Shown here one piece after another: positions 42,527-54,544 of a stretch of 64,000 nt of DNA. The DNA comes from Polyangium jinanense (GTDB taxonomy: Bacteria > Myxococcota > Polyangia > Polyangiales > Polyangiaceae). Position numbers and translations under genes: made by a program. Position 1 is the first letter of the stretch. Each line of letters opens with the position of its first letter. The stretch is taken from positions 124,001 through 188,000 of the forward strand of contig NZ_JAGTJJ010000010.1 in assembly GCF_028435365.1 (NCBI RefSeq), written 5' to 3'. The notes below the pieces were generated by a model that worked only from the letters and a program-made list of their open reading frames with translations, was not told where the DNA came from and ran no database searches.

Positions 42527-43234
42527 TCACAACACGAGCGCAGGCCCGTTCATCCGCGTGATCGACTCGCCGCCCGAGAGGCGCAAGTCCCGCACGAACA
42601 CTGTGTCCGTATCCGCCGCGTCTTGCCCGAGCACCACCGTCGTGCCCGTCTCCGTCCGCACGACGACCTGATCGAGCGGCGCGAGGAAGCTCCGTCCCTC
42701 GCTCGCCGACACCACCCGCAGCCAGGGCGCCGTGTCGGCCCCGCGCTTCGCGATCCACGCCGCGATCGGCGTCGCAGGGATCCCCGCCGGCAGGGCCGTG
42801 TAGACCCACGGCGCATCCGCGGGCACGTGGAAGGTCGTCTCGGTGGAGCCCGACACGATCCGCACGATCCCCTCCGAGGGCACGAGATGCAGCCGCACCG
42901 GGAGCTCGTTCGCCATGCTGCTCGTCGTCGTGATCTCGGCGGACACGATGCGGCCGCTCACGTCGAGCGTCACGTCCTCGACCACCTGCCGCTCGGCCCC
43001 GCTCGCGAGCATGAGGCGCGTCTCGCCATGCAGCTTCTCGATGCCGTCCGGTCCGAGCGAACGCCAGGTTTGACCGGTCGAGCCGCGCTTGCCCGCGAAG
43101 GCGTGCGTCGACTCCGCCGTTCCCTTTGATGGTTCCTTCGAGTCCCCCGCGCCCGCGGGTGCATCGCACGCGCTCGTGAGCGAGGCGGCGGCGACGATCG
43201 ATACGGCGGCAAACAGCATCTGCGAAGTGCGCAT
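42527..43234 (-). CDS. Lipoprotein of unknown function
   Basis: 235 aa with signal and lipobox AAASLTSACDAP, a Ser/Gly/Lys spacer, and a ~180-residue beta-rich domain (IEKLHGETRLMLASGAERQVVEDVTLDVSGRIVSAEI, then WVYTALPAGIPATPIAAWIA). I do not recognise the family. Its gene is 70 bp downstream of the kinase-TPR gene on the same strand and may share its transcript. Confidence 0.75.
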   Translation of the reverse strand: MRTSQMLFAAVSIVAAASLTSACDAPAGAGDSKEPSKGTAESTHAFAGKRGSTGQTWRSLGPDGIEKLHGETRLMLASGAERQVVEDVTLDVSGRIVSAEITTTSSMANELPVRLHLVPSEGIVRIVSGSTETTFHVPADAPWVYTALPAGIPATPIAAWIAKRGADTAPWLRVVSASEGRSFLAPLDQVVVRTETGTTVVLGQDAADTDTVFVRDLRLSGGESITRMNGPALVL

Positions 43235-43303
43235 CAGGAAGGCCCTCCGTCGGTCCGTTCATGGGGATCGACGGAGCACCCCGGCGCGTGTGACGAAAAA
43301 AGT

Positions 43304-46069
43304 TCAGCGTGTACAGCCGAGCCGCGTCGACCGTTCGCGCGCCTCGTCCGCCGTCACGCTCCGCGGCCGCGCGCGCCCCCATCGATCGAGCACCGTCCGG
43401 TACGACGCACACGCGCCGCGTGTGTCCCCCGACGCTTCGAGCGCCTGTCCGAGCCACAGATGCGCGCGCGTGTGCGCGATCGGAAAACTCAGCGCCGAGC
43501 AGCTCCCGGCCGCCTGCGTGAGCCAGCGTTTCGCCTCGTCGAGCCGACCGCCGAGCATGAACGTGACGCCGGCCGACGCGCCCACCAGCGTGCCCGGTAC
43601 GTACGGCGGCAGCGGGCCGTGCTCCGCGAGCGCCGCGAGCGCGTCGCGCGCGTCCTCTCCCTGGATCGTCGTGGCCGCCCAGCCGTGCAGCCACAGATAA
43701 CTGCGCGCCGCCGGCGTCGCGCGGGACGACCACTCCGCGAGCCACGCGCGCCGCCGCGACGCGAGCCCCTCACGCGTGATCACGCCCGCCTTCCGCGCCG
43801 TCACGAGCAGCGCGGGCGTCGCGTCGTTCGAAAGGGCCGAGTCCTCCGCGCTCGGATCCGGCTCCCACGCGCCCTGACGATCCAGATAGTCGAGCGCCAC
43901 GGCCCCGGCCTCCGCGTGTTTCCCCGACTCGATCAGGAGCTCCGCGACCGCGCGCGCCGCGATCCCGTGATCGTTGCGCCGCGCGCTGCCCTCCGCTCGC
44001 TTTCCGAGCGCCCGGGCGTGTTCGAGCGCCGCCTCGAAGTCACCGTAGAGCGCGGCCTTGCGCATCGCGCCCACGACGAGCACGCGACTCTGCACGAGCT
44101 CCGCCGTTCCCTTCGGCAACTCGTTCACCTGTTTGCCCGCGTGACGCAGCGCCTCCTCCACCGTCGCGCTCGGCTCGCCGCGTGACGCGAGCGCGTCGGC
44201 GAGCAGCGGGTACGAGAGGTGCGCCTGCGCGCCGCGCGCGATCATCTGCCGCGCCGACGACTCCATCGCGGCGCAACGCCCCGCATACCCTTCGAGGCGC
44301 GCGCGGTACGACAGGCACGCCATCGCATCCGGCGCGACCTCGAGGCACCGATCGATGGCCTTCTGCGCCTCGTCGAATCGGCCGCGGTACGCCTCGAAGA
44401 CGGCGAGCGAGCTGAGCGCCCGGGCGAACTGCGGGTCGAGCTCGATCGCGCGCTTGAGGTGCTGGATCGCCGCTTGAAAGTCGTCGAAGTTGCCGCGGCC
44501 GAGCGCCAGGAAGTACCAGAGCTGCGCGTCGCCCGGGTGGTCTTTGATCATCACGCCGAGCCTGCGGCTTGCCTCGGCCCAGTCCGCGGGCTCGCGCTGC
44601 ACGACCGGCTCGATCGCGTCGAGCAGCGCGCGGTCCCGCGGCGAGAGCGCGTCACTCTTCGCCCGCGCTTGCCGGAAGCTCTCGCGGACGCCGTCGAGGT
44701 GCTGCGCCATTCCGATCGCCGCGTACTGCACGTGCGCCGAGGCGAGGGCCGGATCGAGCGTGATCGCCCGCTGGAAATCCGGCCCCCACGAGCCGCCCGC
44801 GCGGAACGATTCGAGCCCCGCGCGATAGGCTGCGCGCGCTTCCTCGCTTTGCGACGCCGAGCTCGGCAGATCCGTCGCGACCACCGGCACGAGCGCGTTC
44901 GCAGCGGCGACACGCGTGCTCGCCGAGGGCTCCTCCAGCGGCGCCGCGGCCCTCTCGCTCCGGATCTTCGACGCCCCGATCGCCGCGACGAGCATCAAGA
45001 CGAGCACCACGAGCGCGGCCGGGGCCAAAAAGCGCGTCATCCCCGGCTTTCGTGCGTCGTGATCGAGTGCGAGCTCCTTCGCGATCGCTCCGGCGTTCTC
45101 GTACCGCGCGTACGGCTCTTTTTGCAGGCACCGGAGCGCCACGCGTTCGAGGTCTGGATCCACGCCCGCGCGGATCGTCGACGGCAGCGTCGGCTCCGAT
45201 CCTTCGATCGACGCGAGCACCGTGGCCGCGTTTTTACCGACGAACGGCCGCTTCCCCGTCAGCATCTCGTAGAGCATCACGCCGAACGAGAAGACGTCGC
45301 TCCGCGCGTCGACCGGTTTTCCGCGCGCTTGCTCGGGCGACATGTAGCTCGGCGTGCCGATGATCGCGCCGTCGGCCGTCGCGACCGACACCGGATCGAT
45401 CTCCATGTGCGTCGCTTTCGCCAGCCCGAAATCGAGCAGGATCACCCGGCCGTCGGCCTCGATCATCACGTTCTCGGGCTTCATGTCCCGATGCACGAGG
45501 CCACGACCGTGCGCCTTCGCGAGCGCGCGGGCGAGGTCCCTCGCGACGCGTCGCGCCTCGTCGAGCGGCAGCGCCGGCGCGTCCTTCGGCCTCGCGTCGA
45601 GCCGCTCGCGCAGCGTCGAACCGCGCACCCGCTCCATCGCGATGAACGCCCGACCGCAATCCTCGCCGACGTCGTAGATCGCCACGACACCCGCGTGTCC
45701 GAGCGCCGCGGCTGCGCGCGCCTCGCGCAGGAGCCGACGCTTGCGCTCCTCGTCCTCCGACAGGAGCACCTTCAGCGCGACTTCGCGGCCGAGTGTCGGA
45801 TCCGTCGCGGCGAACACCACGCCCATGCCGCCGCGACCGATCTCTTCGCGCACGACGAATCGCCCCACGCGCTCGCCCGGTCGTGGCAACGTCGCCGGTG
45901 CGCCCGGCGCGCTCCGTGAAGGGATCCGTGCGATTTTCGCCAGGAAAGGATCAGGCGTGATCGCCCCGTCGCCGTCTTCGGACGAGGACGACAGGGACGT
46001 GTCGTCTTCGTCGTCGTCGACGTCCCGCCGCACGTCACTCGTGCGTCCGGACAAGGGCTCGCCTGGCAT
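43304..46069 (-). CDS. Membrane Ser/Thr kinase with extracytoplasmic TPR repeats
   Basis: 921 aa from ATG 46069. An acidic N-tail (DDDEDDTS) precedes a Hanks-type kinase: IGRGGMGVVFAATD, ALKVLL, HRDMKPENVMI, LLDFGLAK, GTPSYMSPEQARG. One TM helix (FLAPAALVVLVLMLVAAIGA) separates it from a ~500-residue C-terminal region of TPR-like helical pairs (AIQHLKRAIELDPQFARALSSLAVFEAYRG). This is the usual myxobacterial kinase-TPR layout with the TPR region outside. It is divergent from a sigma factor gene, starting ~80 bp apart, which points to joint regulation or a kinase-sigma signalling pair (known for some ECF groups; inferred here). Confidence 0.9.
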   Translation of the reverse strand: MPGEPLSGRTSDVRRDVDDDEDDTSLSSSSEDGDGAITPDPFLAKIARIPSRSAPGAPATLPRPGERVGRFVVREEIGRGGMGVVFAATDPTLGREVALKVLLSEDEERKRRLLREARAAAALGHAGVVAIYDVGEDCGRAFIAMERVRGSTLRERLDARPKDAPALPLDEARRVARDLARALAKAHGRGLVHRDMKPENVMIEADGRVILLDFGLAKATHMEIDPVSVATADGAIIGTPSYMSPEQARGKPVDARSDVFSFGVMLYEMLTGKRPFVGKNAATVLASIEGSEPTLPSTIRAGVDPDLERVALRCLQKEPYARYENAGAIAKELALDHDARKPGMTRFLAPAALVVLVLMLVAAIGASKIRSERAAAPLEEPSASTRVAAANALVPVVATDLPSSASQSEEARAAYRAGLESFRAGGSWGPDFQRAITLDPALASAHVQYAAIGMAQHLDGVRESFRQARAKSDALSPRDRALLDAIEPVVQREPADWAEASRRLGVMIKDHPGDAQLWYFLALGRGNFDDFQAAIQHLKRAIELDPQFARALSSLAVFEAYRGRFDEAQKAIDRCLEVAPDAMACLSYRARLEGYAGRCAAMESSARQMIARGAQAHLSYPLLADALASRGEPSATVEEALRHAGKQVNELPKGTAELVQSRVLVVGAMRKAALYGDFEAALEHARALGKRAEGSARRNDHGIAARAVAELLIESGKHAEAGAVALDYLDRQGAWEPDPSAEDSALSNDATPALLVTARKAGVITREGLASRRRAWLAEWSSRATPAARSYLWLHGWAATTIQGEDARDALAALAEHGPLPPYVPGTLVGASAGVTFMLGGRLDEAKRWLTQAAGSCSALSFPIAHTRAHLWLGQALEASGDTRGACASYRTVLDRWGRARPRSVTADEARERSTRLGCTR

Positions 46070-46147
46070 GGACCGCCGCGAGCATACCATCCGCGAGCGC
46101 CGTTTCGCGCGGGAGAGCACTTCCCAAGCGCCGGCGGGGCGGGCAAG

Positions 46148-46825
46148 ATGACCGTGCCCGCGCGCTGCCCCAAGGCTCGGGCCTCACGTCGCATGGACGC
46201 GGACAAAAGGCGCACAATCGATGCAGACATCCGCCGCCTCGCCGAGGGCGGGGACATCGGCGCCGCCACGTCCGTCGCCTTGCGCGCCTACGGCCCCGAG
46301 ATCTTCGAGTTCGTCGCGGCGCTCCACCGCAACGAGACCGACGCCGCGGAGGTATTCTCCCTTTTCGCCGAGAAGCTCTGGAAAAGCCTGCCGAGTTTTC
46401 GCTGGGACGCCTCCTTCCGCACCTGGGCGTATGCCGTGGCGCGCACGTCGTCCCTCGATTTTCGCCGCGCCGAGAAGCGCCGCGCCGCGCGGGTCGTGCC
46501 CTTGCCGGAGGGCTCTCAGCTTTCGGCGATCGAGGCCGAGGTCCGCACCGTCACGCGCTCGTACCTCCGCACCGAGCGACGCGATCGTTTCGCCGAGCTC
46601 CGGGCGCGCCTGCCGCCCGAGGAGCAGGAACTCCTCATGCTGCGCGTCGATCGACAGCTCTCGTGGGACGACCTCGCCGTCGTGCTCCACGGCGAGGACG
46701 CGCCGCCGCTCGGGGCGGACGAACGCAAACGTGTCGCCGCGCGCCTGCGCAAGCGCTTCCAGCACCTCAAGGAAAAGCTCTACGAGATGGGGCGGCGCGA
46801 GGGGCTCGTCGGGGATGACAGCTAG
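46148..46825 (+). CDS. ECF-type RNA polymerase sigma factor
   Basis: 225 aa (ATG 46193 would give 210). Sigma region 2 is visible as AAEVFSLFAEKLWKSLPSFRWDASFRTWAYAVARTSSLDFRRAEKRR, and region 4 as LPPEEQELLMLRVDRQLSWDDLAVVLHG followed by a basic helix (RKRVAARLRKRFQHLKEK). No anti-sigma gene adjoins it; instead a kinase-TPR gene diverges. In ECF families coupled to Ser/Thr kinases the sigma factor is activated by phosphorylation in region 2, which may be the case here (inference). Confidence 0.85.
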   Translation: MTVPARCPKARASRRMDADKRRTIDADIRRLAEGGDIGAATSVALRAYGPEIFEFVAALHRNETDAAEVFSLFAEKLWKSLPSFRWDASFRTWAYAVARTSSLDFRRAEKRRAARVVPLPEGSQLSAIEAEVRTVTRSYLRTERRDRFAELRARLPPEEQELLMLRVDRQLSWDDLAVVLHGEDAPPLGADERKRVAARLRKRFQHLKEKLYEMGRREGLVGDDS

Positions 46826-48238
<1,413 letters not shown>

Positions 48239-48295
48239 GGGGATACGGCGCCGCTTGTCGCCGCGCGGGCGTGTTGGTAGCTTCACCTGTCCTCG

Positions 48296-49663
<1,368 letters not shown>

Positions 49664-49695
49664 GCGCCGGATCCTGACGTACGCGCGTGAAGGTC

Positions 49696-50100
49696 TCACG
49701 CGGCCTTCGGGCGCATCTCGTCGAACCACGCGCGCGCTTTCGCCTGCGTCTCGAAGAAGCGGTGAGCGATCTTCGCGCCCGTGAGGGAGCTCGTCGCGCG
49801 AATGATGAGATCGAGCACCACGCGGACGGGGGCAGGTGCGCCCACGTACGCGACGAAATGCGGGGGGAGGTTCCGGGACCGATCACGCAGCTCGTGCCGC
49901 GATCCGGGGCTGAATCCGCCCGCGTCGGAAATGTCGCACAGGACGAAGAGCCGGCCCCGCGCGAGCAATCGTTCGTCCGTCAAGCGCGCGAGCGCCGCCA
50001 TCTCGCCGGGCAGGATCGGCCCGTGGAACTCCATCACGAGGAGATCGCCGGGCTCGAATCGTACATAGTGCCGGCCGACCCACGTCTCCTCGACGCTCAT
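49696..50100 (-). CDS. SpoIIAA-like/STAS-type single-domain protein
   Basis: 134 aa, no signal. VRFEPGDLLVMEFHGPILPGEMAALARL, then RGRLFVLCDISDAGGFSPGSRHELRD and VYVGAPAPVRVVLDLIIRATSSLTG have the strand-helix order of SpoIIAA-like/STAS domains, with a Ser in the SDAGGFSPGSR loop as a possible phosphosite. It resembles the C-terminal domain of the kinase encoded convergently next door and could be its substrate or a competitor. A 7-bp hairpin (49684-49702) overlaps the stop codon. Confidence 0.65.
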   Translation of the reverse strand: MSVEETWVGRHYVRFEPGDLLVMEFHGPILPGEMAALARLTDERLLARGRLFVLCDISDAGGFSPGSRHELRDRSRNLPPHFVAYVGAPAPVRVVLDLIIRATSSLTGAKIAHRFFETQAKARAWFDEMRPKAA

Positions 50101-50253
50101 CGGCCGATCGTGCCCGAACGCGCGCGTGGCGTCCAGTTTGGCTCACGTATCACGCGAAAGGGACGGGATCGGGGCGATGGACGCCGCATTGCCTCTCCCG
50201 GTGCGTGTAAAGCTGGACAGTCGGGTGCGTCACGCGGTAACATCCCTTTCGCC

Positions 50254-50715
50254 ATGAAGAACCGGAATTCCTTCGTTGGCAGGGGGCTCGAGGGTACGCG
50301 GCGGCGCTTTCGCCGGGCATTCCGCGGCGTGACGCTGGTCGAGGTGCTCATCGTCATCGCGATCATGGCGATCATCTCGTCGGGCGCGACGTACCTCGTG
50401 TTTCCCGAGTACAAGAAGGCGCGCATCCGGAGCGCGCTCATCGGCGCGTCCGTGATCAAGACGGCGGCCCAGATGTACGTCGAGCTCGATTTGCAAGGCG
50501 CCACCGAAGATTGCCCGACCATCGAGGAGCTCGTGGTCGCCGGGAAGATCGACGGAAAGAAAACGGACGATCCCTGGGGCGTCCCGTACAGAATCCTGTG
50601 CGCAGGGAAGGAGATCAACGTCATCTCCTGCGGCAACGATCGAAAGCCGGATACGGAGGACGACGTATGGGACGATTTCAAACCGGCTGAGCTGGATCGA
50701 TTGAGCGCCCTTTGA
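50254..50715 (+). CDS. GspG-like type II secretion/type IV pseudopilin
   Basis: 153 aa. The prepilin peptidase site FRG-VTLVEVLIVIAIMAI has the conserved Glu at +5 and a following hydrophobic helix. The C-terminal part (DDPWGVPYRILC..., VISCGNDRKPDTEDDVWDDF) matches the Asp-rich calcium-binding end of GspG-type major pseudopilins. It is unusual in having a 25-residue basic leader and Val in place of Phe at +1. No other gsp or pil genes are nearby, so this is an orphan. Confidence 0.85.
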   Translation: MKNRNSFVGRGLEGTRRRFRRAFRGVTLVEVLIVIAIMAIISSGATYLVFPEYKKARIRSALIGASVIKTAAQMYVELDLQGATEDCPTIEELVVAGKIDGKKTDDPWGVPYRILCAGKEINVISCGNDRKPDTEDDVWDDFKPAELDRLSAL

Positions 50716-50734
50716 TGCGCTCGCCGACGGATCG

Positions 50735-52132
50735 CTACGCGCCGACGCAGGAACGGCCCAAGGCCCCGCCTTCGAACCTCGTCCCCACCTCAGCGGCCGC
50801 CCGCTCGCCCGATTCGAGCGCCCCCTCCATGTAGCCCGTCCATTCCGTCGCCGTCTCGGTGCCGGCCCAGTGGATTCGCCCCGCCGGCTCGCGCAGCGCG
50901 CGCCCGGCGCCGGTCATCACCCCGGGCCCCATCACCCCAACGGGACAGCCGCGCGTCCATGCCTCCGTCGACCAGTCGAATTCGACGTATTCGCTCGGTC
51001 GGAGCGCCCGCTCGCCGAACATACGCCCGAGGCTCCCGAGCACCACCGCGCGCCGCTCCTCCGGAGGCCTCTCCGAAAAGACGCGCGCCTTCTGCCCCAC
51101 GACAAACCCCAGCAGCGAATGCACCGCGCCGTCGTGCGAGCCATTGTCGAACACGACCGACATCGGCCCCGTGCTCGTCACGGCCTCCCCCGAGAGCCCC
51201 GCCTCGCGCCAGAAAGGTCGATCGTAGACCGCGATGCATTTCACCGTGGAGCCCATCGGCATGCGTTGCGTGAGCTGGTCTCGCACGACGGGCAGGAGCG
51301 GCCTATATTCGATGCGGCCCGCGAGCGCCGGAGGGACCGCGACGATCACGTACTGCGCGCGCACCGCAATCTCGTCCGACGTCACGACCACGCCGCGCCC
51401 ATCCTGCTCGATGCGCCGCGCCGGCGCGGAGAGCACGACCGCGTCATCGAGCCGCGCCGCGAGCCGGATCGAGAGCTGCTGCGCGCTGCCCACGAAGCGC
51501 CGCTCCTGCGCCCCGCCCTCGATTTCGACGAGGCGCATGAGCCCGCCGCCCGCGCGCAGGTACGCGAGGAAATACAGCATCGAGATCTCGCGCGGCTCCG
51601 CGCCGAACACCACGCGCACCGCCGCGTCGAAGAGCTCGCGCACGTCGCTGCGCGTGATGAGCTGCCTGGCTGCGGTTTCGAGCGTATCTTCGTCCCACGC
51701 CGATGCCTCCGCCGCCGCGAGCGGCCTCCCCTCGGGCAGCCGCGCCGCGAGCGCGTCGAGCTTGCGCAAAGCGAAGTGCAGCGCGACGAGCCCCGGCACC
51801 GGCAGCGAGGGAATGGTCCCCGAATACGTCGAGACCCGCCCGTCCCGCAGCAAGACTTTTTGCCCGGAATGGTACGTCGGAAACGTCGCGACCCCGAGCT
51901 CGGCGGCGAGGCGCCCCAGGCGGCGTTGCCCCGCGCCGAGCCATTGCCCTCCGAGATCGAGGACACGGCCCCCGATCTCCCGGCCCAGCGTGCGCCCGCC
52001 GACGCGATCCCGCGCTTCGAGCACCACGACACGTTTTCCCATGCGGGTCAGCGCGTCCGCCGCCGAGAGGCCCGCGAGGCCGGCGCCGACGATGACGACG
52101 TCGGCCTCGTGTTCTTTCTGGAAAGGGGCCAT
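50735..52132 (-). CDS. FAD-dependent amine oxidase family protein
   Basis: 465 aa from ATG 52132 (open frame longer but unsupported). ADP-binding motif DVVIVGAGLAGLSAADALTRMG followed by VVVLEARDRVGGRT. The C-terminal FAD contact IHWAGTETATEWTGYMEGALESGERAA is typical of monoamine oxidase-like flavoproteins. It oxidises amines with FAD and O2, or could be a related desaturase-like oxidoreductase. It is 16 bp from the thiolase gene stop on the same strand. Confidence 0.88.
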   Translation of the reverse strand: MAPFQKEHEADVVIVGAGLAGLSAADALTRMGKRVVVLEARDRVGGRTLGREIGGRVLDLGGQWLGAGQRRLGRLAAELGVATFPTYHSGQKVLLRDGRVSTYSGTIPSLPVPGLVALHFALRKLDALAARLPEGRPLAAAEASAWDEDTLETAARQLITRSDVRELFDAAVRVVFGAEPREISMLYFLAYLRAGGGLMRLVEIEGGAQERRFVGSAQQLSIRLAARLDDAVVLSAPARRIEQDGRGVVVTSDEIAVRAQYVIVAVPPALAGRIEYRPLLPVVRDQLTQRMPMGSTVKCIAVYDRPFWREAGLSGEAVTSTGPMSVVFDNGSHDGAVHSLLGFVVGQKARVFSERPPEERRAVVLGSLGRMFGERALRPSEYVEFDWSTEAWTRGCPVGVMGPGVMTGAGRALREPAGRIHWAGTETATEWTGYMEGALESGERAAAEVGTRFEGGALGRSCVGA

Positions 52133-52148
52133 GGCCTCGCCGCTCCGA

Positions 52149-53348
52149 TCAGAGTCGCTCGAGGACGACCGCGATCCCCTGCCCGCCGCCGATGCAGGCG
52201 CTGCCCACCGCGATCTGCTTGCCCGTGCGGCGCAGCGTGTGGACGAGGTGCGCCGTGATGCGCGCGCCCGAGGCGCCGAGCGGGTGGCCGAGCGCAATGG
52301 CCCCGCCATTGACGTTCGCCTTCTCCAGCGGAATCCCGAGCTCCTTCTGCACCGCGAGCCATTGCGGCGCGAACGCCTCGTTCACGTCGAAGAGGTCGAC
52401 TGCGTCGAAAGAAATCCCCGCGCGCTCGAGGGCCTTCGGAATGGCGGCCGCCGGGCCGATGCCCATGATCGAGGGATCCACGCCCGCCGACGCCCATTGC
52501 AGGAGCCTCGCGAGCGGCGTCCAGCCCTTCTCGCGCGCCTTTTCCGCCGTGGTCACGACGAGCATCGCCGCGCCGTCACAGATGCCGCTCGCATTGCCGG
52601 CCGTGACCGTGCCGTCCTTCTTGAAGACGGGCGCGAGCTTCGCCAGCGCCTCCGGCGTCGATTGCGGCCTCGGGTGCTCGTCCACCGCGAACGAGACCGG
52701 CGGCGCCCCGCGCTTGCCCGGCAGCTCGATCGGCGCGATCTCGTCCTTGAACGCGCCCGCCTCGTTCGCCGCGGCCCAGAGCTTCTGGCTGCGGAGCGCA
52801 TATTCGTCACATTCGGCGCGCGAGATGTTGTATTTCGCCGCCAAATTTTCGGCCGTGATGGCCATCGGCGAATTCACGTAGCTATCGGTGAGCGCGCTCC
52901 AGAGCGAATCCTCGAGCGCCGGGGCCTTGCCGAACGCGAAGCCTTCGCGCCCGCCGCGGAGCACGTGCGGCGCCTGCGACATGTTCTCGGTGCCGCCCGC
53001 GAGCACCACGTCGGCGTCGCCGAGCAGGAGGAGCTGGGCCGCCTGCACGACCGCCTCGAACCCCGAGCCGCAAAGCCGGTTCACCGTGAGCGCCGGGACC
53101 TCGATGGGCACGCCCGCCTTGAGGCCGATGTGGCGCGCGCAGTAGATGGCGTCGGCGCTCGTCTGCATGACGTTGCCGACGACGACGTGTCCGACGTCGG
53201 TCGGCGCCGCGCCGGCCTGCGCGAGGGCAGCCTTGGCCGCGTGCGCCGCGAGATCGTTCGCCGTGACACCCTTGAGCGCGCCATTCATCGTCCCGAACGC
53301 GGTGCGCTTCGCGCCCACGATGACGATGTCCTTGCTGAGCTTGGCCAT
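52149..53348 (-). CDS. Acetyl-CoA C-acyltransferase (thiolase)
   Basis: 399 aa from ATG 53348, with GGAG upstream. The thiolase catalytic residues are all present: active-site Cys in NRLCGSGFEAVVQAAQ, GGTENMSQAPH, His in GGAIALGHPLGASGARI, and the second Cys in SACIGGGQG. It condenses two acetyl-CoA (biosynthetic) or cleaves 3-ketoacyl-CoA (beta-oxidation); the sequence does not separate AtoB/PhaA from FadA. The amine oxidase gene follows. Confidence 0.93.
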   Translation of the reverse strand: MAKLSKDIVIVGAKRTAFGTMNGALKGVTANDLAAHAAKAALAQAGAAPTDVGHVVVGNVMQTSADAIYCARHIGLKAGVPIEVPALTVNRLCGSGFEAVVQAAQLLLLGDADVVLAGGTENMSQAPHVLRGGREGFAFGKAPALEDSLWSALTDSYVNSPMAITAENLAAKYNISRAECDEYALRSQKLWAAANEAGAFKDEIAPIELPGKRGAPPVSFAVDEHPRPQSTPEALAKLAPVFKKDGTVTAGNASGICDGAAMLVVTTAEKAREKGWTPLARLLQWASAGVDPSIMGIGPAAAIPKALERAGISFDAVDLFDVNEAFAPQWLAVQKELGIPLEKANVNGGAIALGHPLGASGARITAHLVHTLRRTGKQIAVGSACIGGGQGIAVVLERL

Positions 53349-53498
53349 GTTTTCTCCGTGCATGTCCTGTGAGGGCCGGGAGCATGCGCCGGACTTTCGT
53401 GCCGGGCAAGTCCCCTAGAACATCGATCGGTTTGCAACCGCTCGCTCTCGTTCGAGCGCAAGAAATGCGCGAATCACGCGCCGCGGGAGCGTGAACCC

Positions 53499-54509
53499 TC
53501 ACCTCGAAAACCGCATGCGGTACTCCATCGGCGACACGAAAAGATGCCGCTGGAACGTCACGCGCATCCGTTCCTCATTGCCGAATCCGCACTGCCGCGC
53601 GATCTCGTCCACGTTGCGCGTTGACGTTTCGAGCAGCCGCCGCGCCGCCTCCAGCCGGAACATCTCCACCGCCTTCGCCGGCGTTCGTCCCGTCGTCTGC
53701 CGGTAGACGCGCGAAAAGTTCCGCGGGCTCATCCTTGCTTTTTTCGCGAGCAGCTCGACCGTCAGATCCTCGCGGCCGAGATTTTCCGAGATCCAGTGGT
53801 GCAGATCGTCGAAGGCTCCGCCGTCTTCGACCTGCGATTGCAACACCTCGCTGAACTGCGACTGCCCGCCCGGCCGCTTGAGGAAAACCACGAGCTCGCG
53901 CGCCACCTTCATCGCGATGTCCCGCCCGCAGTCCGCTTCTACGAGCGCCAGGGAGAGATCGATTCCCGCCGTCACGCCCGCCGACGTCCAGACCGGCCCC
54001 TCCTGCACGAAGATCGCATCCCGATCGACCTCGACCGAGGGAAAACGTTTCTTCAAGAGGTCACACATCAACCAGTGCGTCGCGGCTCGTTTTCCCGTGA
54101 GGAGCCCTGCCTGGGCCAGGAAAAACGTTCCGGTGCACACGGAGGCCGTCCGCCGCGCCCTGCGGGACATTTCGGCGAGCCAGCACGCAAGCTCCGTGGC
54201 GCCGTCGAGCGCTTGCTCGATCTCCGGGGCGCCGGGCACGACGATTGTGTCCACCTCCTGGCCCGTGAACTCCGCGACCGGCGACGTATCGAGCTCCACG
54301 CCCTCCGCCGCGCGCACGAGCCCGCCTGTCAGGCTCACGGTTCGTCGCGCGTAGCCCGGCCGTCCGACCGCCTCCATGTAGCGCGACGCGGCCCAGAACA
54401 CCGTCTGTGGCCCGGTCAGGTCAAGCAGCCCCATCCCGGGAAGCGCCACGAACAGCACGAGCCGCGGTTGGCTCACGCACGTTGGCCGAAAATCAGGGGT
54501 CAATGGCAT
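53499..54509 (-). CDS. GlxA-type transcriptional regulator (DJ-1/PfpI + AraC HTH)
   Basis: 336 aa. The N-terminal ~200 residues are a DJ-1/PfpI-like domain (LVLFVALPGMGLLDLTGPQTVFWAA, VDTIVVPGAP, ASVCTGTFFLAQAGLLTGKRAATHW, with the Cys at the nucleophile elbow). The C-terminal ~100 residues are an AraC double HTH (LTVELLAKKARMSPRNFSRVY...GRTPAKAVEMFRLEAARRLL, NVDEIARQCGFGNEERMRVTFQRHLFVSPMEYR). It is divergent from the NDH-2-like gene with only 35 bp between starts and probably controls it. Confidence 0.92.
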   Translation of the reverse strand: MPLTPDFRPTCVSQPRLVLFVALPGMGLLDLTGPQTVFWAASRYMEAVGRPGYARRTVSLTGGLVRAAEGVELDTSPVAEFTGQEVDTIVVPGAPEIEQALDGATELACWLAEMSRRARRTASVCTGTFFLAQAGLLTGKRAATHWLMCDLLKKRFPSVEVDRDAIFVQEGPVWTSAGVTAGIDLSLALVEADCGRDIAMKVARELVVFLKRPGGQSQFSEVLQSQVEDGGAFDDLHHWISENLGREDLTVELLAKKARMSPRNFSRVYRQTTGRTPAKAVEMFRLEAARRLLETSTRNVDEIARQCGFGNEERMRVTFQRHLFVSPMEYRMRFSR

Positions 54510-54544
54510 TGGCGGCAGGCCCTCCTCGCCATACCAGAGGTAGC

